Positions 60,065 to 64,000 of a stretch of 64,000 nucleotides of DNA are shown one piece after another (position 1 is the first letter of the stretch; every line of letters begins with the position of its first letter). The stretch spans positions 3,286,001 through 3,350,000 of the forward strand of contig NZ_JACCBD010000001.1 of NCBI RefSeq assembly GCF_013409595.1, given 5' to 3'. Below the pieces are notes generated by a model. It worked only from the letters and a program-made list of their open reading frames with translations, was not told the DNA's origin and searched no databases. The translations under genes were made by a program, and so were the position numbers. Origin of the DNA: Leucobacter aridicollis (GTDB taxonomy: Bacteria > Actinomycetota > Actinomycetes > Actinomycetales > Microbacteriaceae).

Positions 60065-61000
60065 ATGAAGACCTCACGTAAGGCGCTCGCGGTTCTCGCA
60101 GCCGGTGCGGGCATCGCGCTCGCGCTCACCGGTTGCAGCACCGGCGATTCCAAGGCGCCAGCCGGAGACGGCGAGCTGTCGGGCGCCAGCATCACCGTCG
60201 GCTCGAAGGAGTTCACCGAGTCGCACGTACTCGCCCAGATCACCGCACTCGCGCTCGAGAACGCCGGGGCGAAGATCACTGACCAGACGGGCATCTCCGG
60301 AAGCGCGACGGTCCGCGAGGCGTTGGTCTCGAAGGAGATCGACATCTACTGGGACTACACGGGCACCGGCTGGGTGAACGTGCTCGGCAACACGACCGAG
60401 AACCTTCCCGCGGACCTGCATGCGGCGGTCGCCGAGGCCGATGCGGCGAACGGGATCGCCTGGCTCGAGCCAGCGAACTTCGAGAACACCTACCGCATCG
60501 CCGTGAAGAGCGACTTTGCGAAGGCGAACGGCATCGCCACGATGACTGACGTCGCAGACTACGTGAACGCGAACCCGAAGGACGCGGCCATCTGCGCGGC
60601 GAGCGAGTTCATCAACCGCGACGACGGGCTCCCCGGCCTGCAGGACGCCTACGGGTTCAAGTTCTCGGAGATCGTCGAGCTCGACCTGAACCTCATCTAC
60701 ACGCAGATCGGCGAGTCCTGCTCGTTCGGCGAGGTCTTCTCGACCGATGCGCGCGTGATCTCGAACGACCTCACGGTGATCGACGACAACGACGGGTTCT
60801 TCGTTGAGTATGCCGGCGCCGTCACGCTTCGCCAGGAGACCCTCGACGAGTACCCGGCGATCGCGACGATCCTCGCCCCGATCTCGGAGGCGCTCACGAA
60901 CGAGGCGATCACCGAGCTCAACGGCAAGGTTGACAACGACGGTGAGGATCCCCGCGACGTCGCCGAGGAGTGGCTCACCGCCGAGGGGTTCATCGCGTAA
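60065..61000 (+). CDS. Osmoprotectant-binding lipoprotein (OpuCC-like)
   Basis: A 311-residue binding protein with lipobox LALTGC (Cys24) and the OpuAC-type fold: ITVGSKEFTESHVLAQI, SGSATVREALVSKEIDIYWDYTG and FVEYAGAVTLRQETLDEYP. The aromatic and Asp residues in WDYTG fit a quaternary ammonium pocket. The ATG follows AGAGGAG. With the ATPase and permeases it forms a complete importer for betaine-like solutes. A strong terminator follows. Confidence 0.92.
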   Translation: MKTSRKALAVLAAGAGIALALTGCSTGDSKAPAGDGELSGASITVGSKEFTESHVLAQITALALENAGAKITDQTGISGSATVREALVSKEIDIYWDYTGTGWVNVLGNTTENLPADLHAAVAEADAANGIAWLEPANFENTYRIAVKSDFAKANGIATMTDVADYVNANPKDAAICAASEFINRDDGLPGLQDAYGFKFSEIVELDLNLIYTQIGESCSFGEVFSTDARVISNDLTVIDDNDGFFVEYAGAVTLRQETLDEYPAIATILAPISEALTNEAITELNGKVDNDGEDPRDVAEEWLTAEGFIA

Positions 61001-61018
61001 CCCCGCAGTGACACCAGC

Positions 61019-61058
61019 GCGGCGGCCGGGGGAGGAAGGTTCCTCCCCCGGCCGCCGC
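61019..61058. terminator. Bidirectional terminator between osmoprotectant operon and asnB
   Basis: A 19-bp perfect inverted repeat (61019-61037 with 61040-61058, GCGGCGGCCGGGGGAGGAA and its complement) has a minimal 2-nt centre. It stands between two convergent stop codons and is followed by GTCGTTTC on the plus strand. Confidence 0.85.
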
Positions 61059-61078
61059 GTCGTTTCTGCCCGCCGCGG

Positions 61079-62614
61079 CTACGCTTCGACGAAGCGCCCG
61101 ACCGTGCGCTGTGCGTTGATCCCGGGGAGCGCGTCTGAGAAGATCCGGTAGTAGGCAAGCTCCTCCGCAGTTCGCAGCGGCGGATCGAGCTCGGGGGCTG
61201 CCGCACGCAGCTCGTCCGGCGTTGCCTCGTCCGCCTTCGGCACCGCCGAGAAGTGTTCCCCGAGCACGTCGTTCATGCCGGTTCCCTCGCCGAACTGCTC
61301 CTTTCGGCGCCAGAGCACCTCGTCGGGCAGCCAGCCGTCGAACGCACGGCGGAGTAGCCATTTCGCGGGGCGCTGTTCGCTGATGAGCTTCCACTCCGGC
61401 GGAAGCGCCATCGCGAGCTCGACCACGTCGAGGTCGAGGAACGGGAGCCGCGGTTCGAGACCGTGCGCGCCGGCGACGCGGTCAACTCGCTGCAGGCCGC
61501 CGGCGTGCATGCCGTCGAGCGTGTCGAGCAGCTCGCCGTGCAGCGCGGCGCCGTCAGTGTGGCGGCCGAAGTGGGAATACCCGGCGTAGAGTTCATCGGC
61601 GCCCTCTCCCGCGAGCACGACCGTGACCTGTTCTGCGGCGAGCGCGGCGACAAGGTGGTGCGGCACCGCAGAGTGCACAAGCTTCGGGTCGAAGGACTCG
61701 AGCTCGCCGATGATGGTGGGGAGCAGGTCGACCGCCTCCTCCGCGGTGTAGGTCAGCTCGTGGTGCGTCGTGCCGACGTGCTCCGCGACAAGCTTCGCCG
61801 CGGCGAGGTCGCGGCTGCCGGCGAGCCCCACCGAGAAGCTCGGGAGGGTGAGCCCGCGTTTCGCCGCGAGCCGCGCGGCTATGGCCGCGATGATGCTCGA
61901 GTCCACGCCGCCCGAGAGCAGGATCCCGACGGGCTTGCTTGCGTCGAGCGTCTCTTCGACGGCGCGAATGAGCGTCTCGCGCACCGCGTCGAAGACCCAC
62001 GCCGGGGGCTCCTCGTCGGCGGCGCGGCTCTGGAGCAGGACGGGCGCGGTCGAGATCGCTGCCGGGTCGGCGACGAGGCCCCCGCTTGGCGTCCACGCGT
62101 GTCCGGGAGGGAAGGGCTCGACGAATTCGCGCCAGTCCTCATCGAAGGCCTTCATTTCGGACGCGAACAGCGTCGTGTCGCCGCGCCGTGCCCAGTACAG
62201 CGGCGCGATCCCGAGGACGTCTCGGGCGACCGCGAACTCACCGGCTTCGCCTGCGACGGCGAGCGCGAATGTTCCCCAGAGGCGGGCGAAGGCGGCAACT
62301 CCGTCGCGCGCGAAGAGGCGCAGGGCGGCTTCGAGGTCGGAGCCCGTCATGAACGCCGTGCCGTCGAGCGCTGCGCGAATGCGGCGGTGGTTGTAGATCA
62401 CGCCGTCGCCAACGAGCCACAGCCCCGCGTCGGGCGCGGCGAGGGGCGGCGGGGTCGCCCCCGGGTCCATCACTGCAAGGTGGTGGCTCCCGATCCAGGC
62501 CGCCCCCACCCGCTTCACACCGCGGCCGTCTGGCCCCCGGTGCTGTATTCGGTCGAGCATTCGCTGCCCGAGAGTTTCGTCAAACGGTCCGTACGCGGCA
62601 ACGATTGCCGACAT
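61079..62614 (-). CDS. asnB: Asparagine synthetase B-like protein lacking the catalytic Cys
   Basis: A 511-residue protein with the two AsnB domains. The glutaminase domain should begin Met-Cys-Gly, but here it begins MSAIVAAYGP, with Ser in place of the nucleophile; the usual NGEIYN is DGVIYN. HRGPD and the Asp of GSDLE remain. The synthetase domain is intact: PP-loop LLSGGVDSS, FSVGLAGSRD, LAGEGADELYAGY and RLPFLDLDVV. It should thus use free ammonia or a different amine/acid pair (as beta-lactam synthetases do). The start is ATG 62614 with AAGGA upstream; GTG 62623 is possible. It is monocistronic, near a glutaminase gene. Confidence 0.85.
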   Translation of the reverse strand: MSAIVAAYGPFDETLGQRMLDRIQHRGPDGRGVKRVGAAWIGSHHLAVMDPGATPPPLAAPDAGLWLVGDGVIYNHRRIRAALDGTAFMTGSDLEAALRLFARDGVAAFARLWGTFALAVAGEAGEFAVARDVLGIAPLYWARRGDTTLFASEMKAFDEDWREFVEPFPPGHAWTPSGGLVADPAAISTAPVLLQSRAADEEPPAWVFDAVRETLIRAVEETLDASKPVGILLSGGVDSSIIAAIAARLAAKRGLTLPSFSVGLAGSRDLAAAKLVAEHVGTTHHELTYTAEEAVDLLPTIIGELESFDPKLVHSAVPHHLVAALAAEQVTVVLAGEGADELYAGYSHFGRHTDGAALHGELLDTLDGMHAGGLQRVDRVAGAHGLEPRLPFLDLDVVELAMALPPEWKLISEQRPAKWLLRRAFDGWLPDEVLWRRKEQFGEGTGMNDVLGEHFSAVPKADEATPDELRAAAPELDPPLRTAEELAYYRIFSDALPGINAQRTVGRFVEA

Positions 62615-62707
62615 CACGATCACTTCCTTGCGGGTTGGTTCGGTGAGCTTCCAGGCTACCGGCCCACGTCGCGAGGTTGCTGGGGCACCGCGGGGCGGCG
62701 CTCGACC

Positions 62708-63151
62708 CTAGGCGCCGGCGTGCGCGTCCCGGTACTCCTCGATCGACACGTTGAAACGGCGCAGGAGCTCGGCGAGCGTGTTCACGTCGGTTGTCGACCA
62801 GTCCGCGAGGATACGCGTGAGCGCGTCGACCGACTGGTCTTTCGACTCGGCGAGGCGTTCCCGTCCCAGCGGCGTGAGCGCGAGCTTTCGTGCGAGCCCG
62901 CCTGCGGGGTCGAGGACGCGTTCAAGCAGCCCAGCCTGCACCGCACCGGTCGTCTGGCGCTGCAACGTCGAGGCGTCGAGCTGGAACGCCGCGCTCAGTT
63001 CCCCGATGGACATCGGCCCCTCGCCGTCAATTCGGCTGAGCAGTAGGTAGACGCTTCGGTCGAGCCGGGCGCGGGACGGGTGCTGGGCTATCGTGTACCG
63101 GCTGAGCAGCATCTGCTCGTACTCGATGCCAGCGACGTTCCGTTCCGTCAT
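62708..63151 (-). CDS. MarR family transcriptional regulator
   Basis: A 147-residue MarR-type protein. The winged HTH is in the middle (MSIGELSAAFQLDASTLQRQTTGAV, then DPAGGLARKLALTPLGRERL as the wing); helices at both ends form the dimer interface. The start is ATG 63151 with GAGGAG 7 nt upstream. It is divergent from the MFS gene, and a palindrome in the 57-bp gap is the likely operator for both. Confidence 0.92.
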   Translation of the reverse strand: MTERNVAGIEYEQMLLSRYTIAQHPSRARLDRSVYLLLSRIDGEGPMSIGELSAAFQLDASTLQRQTTGAVQAGLLERVLDPAGGLARKLALTPLGRERLAESKDQSVDALTRILADWSTTDVNTLAELLRRFNVSIEEYRDAHAGA

Positions 63152-63193
63152 GGTGCACTCCTCTGCTCGCACTCACCATCCTAACCGGAAATG

Positions 63194-63209
63194 TATGATG
63201 AACATCATA
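63194..63209. promoter_or_regulatory. MarR operator palindrome over the MFS gene start
   Basis: TATGATG (63194-63200) and CATCATA (63203-63209) form a perfect 7-bp inverted repeat with an AA spacer. It contains a possible -10 (TATGAT) for the rightward gene and touches the ATG at 63209, so repressor binding would block polymerase directly. Confidence 0.7.
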
Positions 63210-64000
63210 TGCATAATACACATTCTAGATCCAGCGGCGCCGGGGCGTCCGATCCTGACCGGTCGGGCCTTGCCGTCGCGGTCCTCGCGGCGGCGGGCAT
63301 CGCCTCCTCGATCACCCAGACGATGGTCACCCCGCTCATCCCGCAGCTGCCCGTCATCTTCGACGCCCCGGCATCCAGCACCGCGTGGGTCATCACCGCG
63401 ACGCTCCTCGCGGCCGCGGTCGCCGTGCCGATCTCCGGCAGGCTCGGTGATCTCTTCGGCAAGCGGCGCATGTTGCTCGTCCTCTCCGTGCCGCTCATTG
63501 TTGGCGCGCTCATCTGCGCGGTCGCGCCAACTGTTCAGGTCATGATCGCCGGCCGCGCCCTCCAGGGCTTCGGCTCGGGCATGGTCCCGCTCGGCATCGC
63601 CATGCTGCGAGACCTCGTGCCGCCCCAGCGCCTCTCGTCCGCGATCGCGACAGTGAGTGCGACGCTTGGCGTCGGCGGCGCGATCGGGCTCCCGGTGTCG
63701 GCGGCCGTGATCGACTTCGCGAACTGGCGCGCACTGTTCTTCGCGAGCGCCGTCATCACCCTGCTCGTCGCGCTCGCGATTTGGTGGCTCATTCCCGCGC
63801 TCCCGCCGGGGGCGGCCGGGCAGCGATTCGACTGGCTGGGCGCGATCGGGCTCGCAATCGGGTTGATCTCCCTCATCCTCGGCGCCTCCAAGGGCGCCAC
63901 CTGGGGGTGGGGCGCTCCGCTCACACTCAGCATGTTCGCGACCGCGGTCGCCGCGCTCGGACTCTGGGGCGTGTGGGAGCTCCGCACCACCGACCCGCTC
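63209..64000 (+). CDS. MFS drug-type transporter, N-terminal part (truncated by window edge)
   Basis: The first 264 residues of a major facilitator protein of the 14-helix DHA2 type: helix 1 with TQTMVTPLIPQLP, the loop-2-3 motif GRLGDLFGKRRM, motif AGRALQGFGSGMVPLG and motif C-like SATLGVGGAIGLPVSAAV. The ATG at 63209 has no ribosome site and lies close behind a -10-like TATGAT, so a leaderless or nearly leaderless mRNA is likely; ATG 63191, in frame, is an alternative. Control by the adjacent MarR protein fits an efflux pump. The end is beyond the window. Confidence 0.9.
   Translation, partial: MHNTHSRSSGAGASDPDRSGLAVAVLAAAGIASSITQTMVTPLIPQLPVIFDAPASSTAWVITATLLAAAVAVPISGRLGDLFGKRRMLLVLSVPLIVGALICAVAPTVQVMIAGRALQGFGSGMVPLGIAMLRDLVPPQRLSSAIATVSATLGVGGAIGLPVSAAVIDFANWRALFFASAVITLLVALAIWWLIPALPPGAAGQRFDWLGAIGLAIGLISLILGASKGATWGWGAPLTLSMFATAVAALGLWGVWELRTTDPL

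Noticed and set aside
1..64000. CRISPR arrays, tRNA or rRNA genes, prophage genes
   Set aside because: No regularly spaced repeat array, no recognisable tRNA or rRNA segments and no phage structural genes were seen by eye. A tRNA scan was not possible here.

Overview
The window is high-GC, gene-dense actinobacterial DNA. Overlapping ATGA/GTGA gene junctions, AGGA-type ribosome sites, a DUF3151 protein, a glutaminase with STAS and cyclic-nucleotide domains, and many GntR/FCD, ROK and sugar-ABC genes point to an actinobacterium, probably of the family Microbacteriaceae (Leucobacter-like). That placement is inference from gene content; no marker was searched. No rRNA, tRNA, CRISPR array or transposase was seen.

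Positions 1-38119 are mostly an L-fucose/fucoside catabolic island. After a truncated P-type ATPase (1-817), the leftward unit 10028-910 holds an enolase-superfamily enzyme, an MBL hydrolase, a Gfo/Idh oxidoreductase, a CaiB CoA-transferase, a solute-binding-like protein without signal peptide, a crotonase, L-fuconate dehydratase copy 1 and an FMN lactate dehydrogenase. A divergent GntR gene lies at 10145. Positions 10948-16369 hold an aldo/keto reductase, a lactonase-type amidohydrolase, a DUF718 mutarotase and a CUT1 sugar ABC transporter. Positions 16573-24956 hold two FAH-family enzymes, an SDR dehydrogenase, L-fuconate dehydratase copy 2, a TRAP transporter and an Ldh-type dehydrogenase. 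Three more GntR/FCD regulators follow (25117-27400). A second fucoside operon runs leftward from 35487 to 27414: sugar-binding lipoprotein, two permeases, ROK kinase, M81 metallopeptidase, GH29 alpha-L-fucosidase, CutC and a second mutarotase. A divergent ROK repressor (35696) and a second GH29 fucosidase (36833-38119) complete it.

The pieces fit a non-phosphorylative L-fucose route: fucosides are imported and cleaved by the fucosidases, anomers are equilibrated by the mutarotases, fucose is oxidised to the lactone, and the lactone is opened to L-fuconate. Fuconate is dehydrated to 2-keto-3-deoxy-L-fuconate, oxidised at C4, and hydrolysed to pyruvate plus L-lactate. Two lactate/2-hydroxyacid dehydrogenase families flank the pathway. 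The dehydratase gene is present twice at about 99.8% nucleotide identity, 17.45 kb apart, with the match confined almost exactly to the coding sequence.

Positions 38319-64000 are mainly housekeeping and small accessory modules: chorismate mutase, purA, dps, a GlxA-type regulator, a YbfB-like MFS exporter with a possible 21-residue leader ORF, a TIGR01777 epimerase and an HNH protein. Next come two paralogous lipoproteins bracketing a two-component system and a MacB-type exporter, then YajQ, a dicarboxylate symporter, and a small lipoprotein that seems to lack a canonical start codon. The window ends with the three-domain glutaminase, an OpuC-type osmoprotectant transporter, an asparagine synthetase lacking its catalytic Cys, and a MarR/MFS pair cut by the window end.
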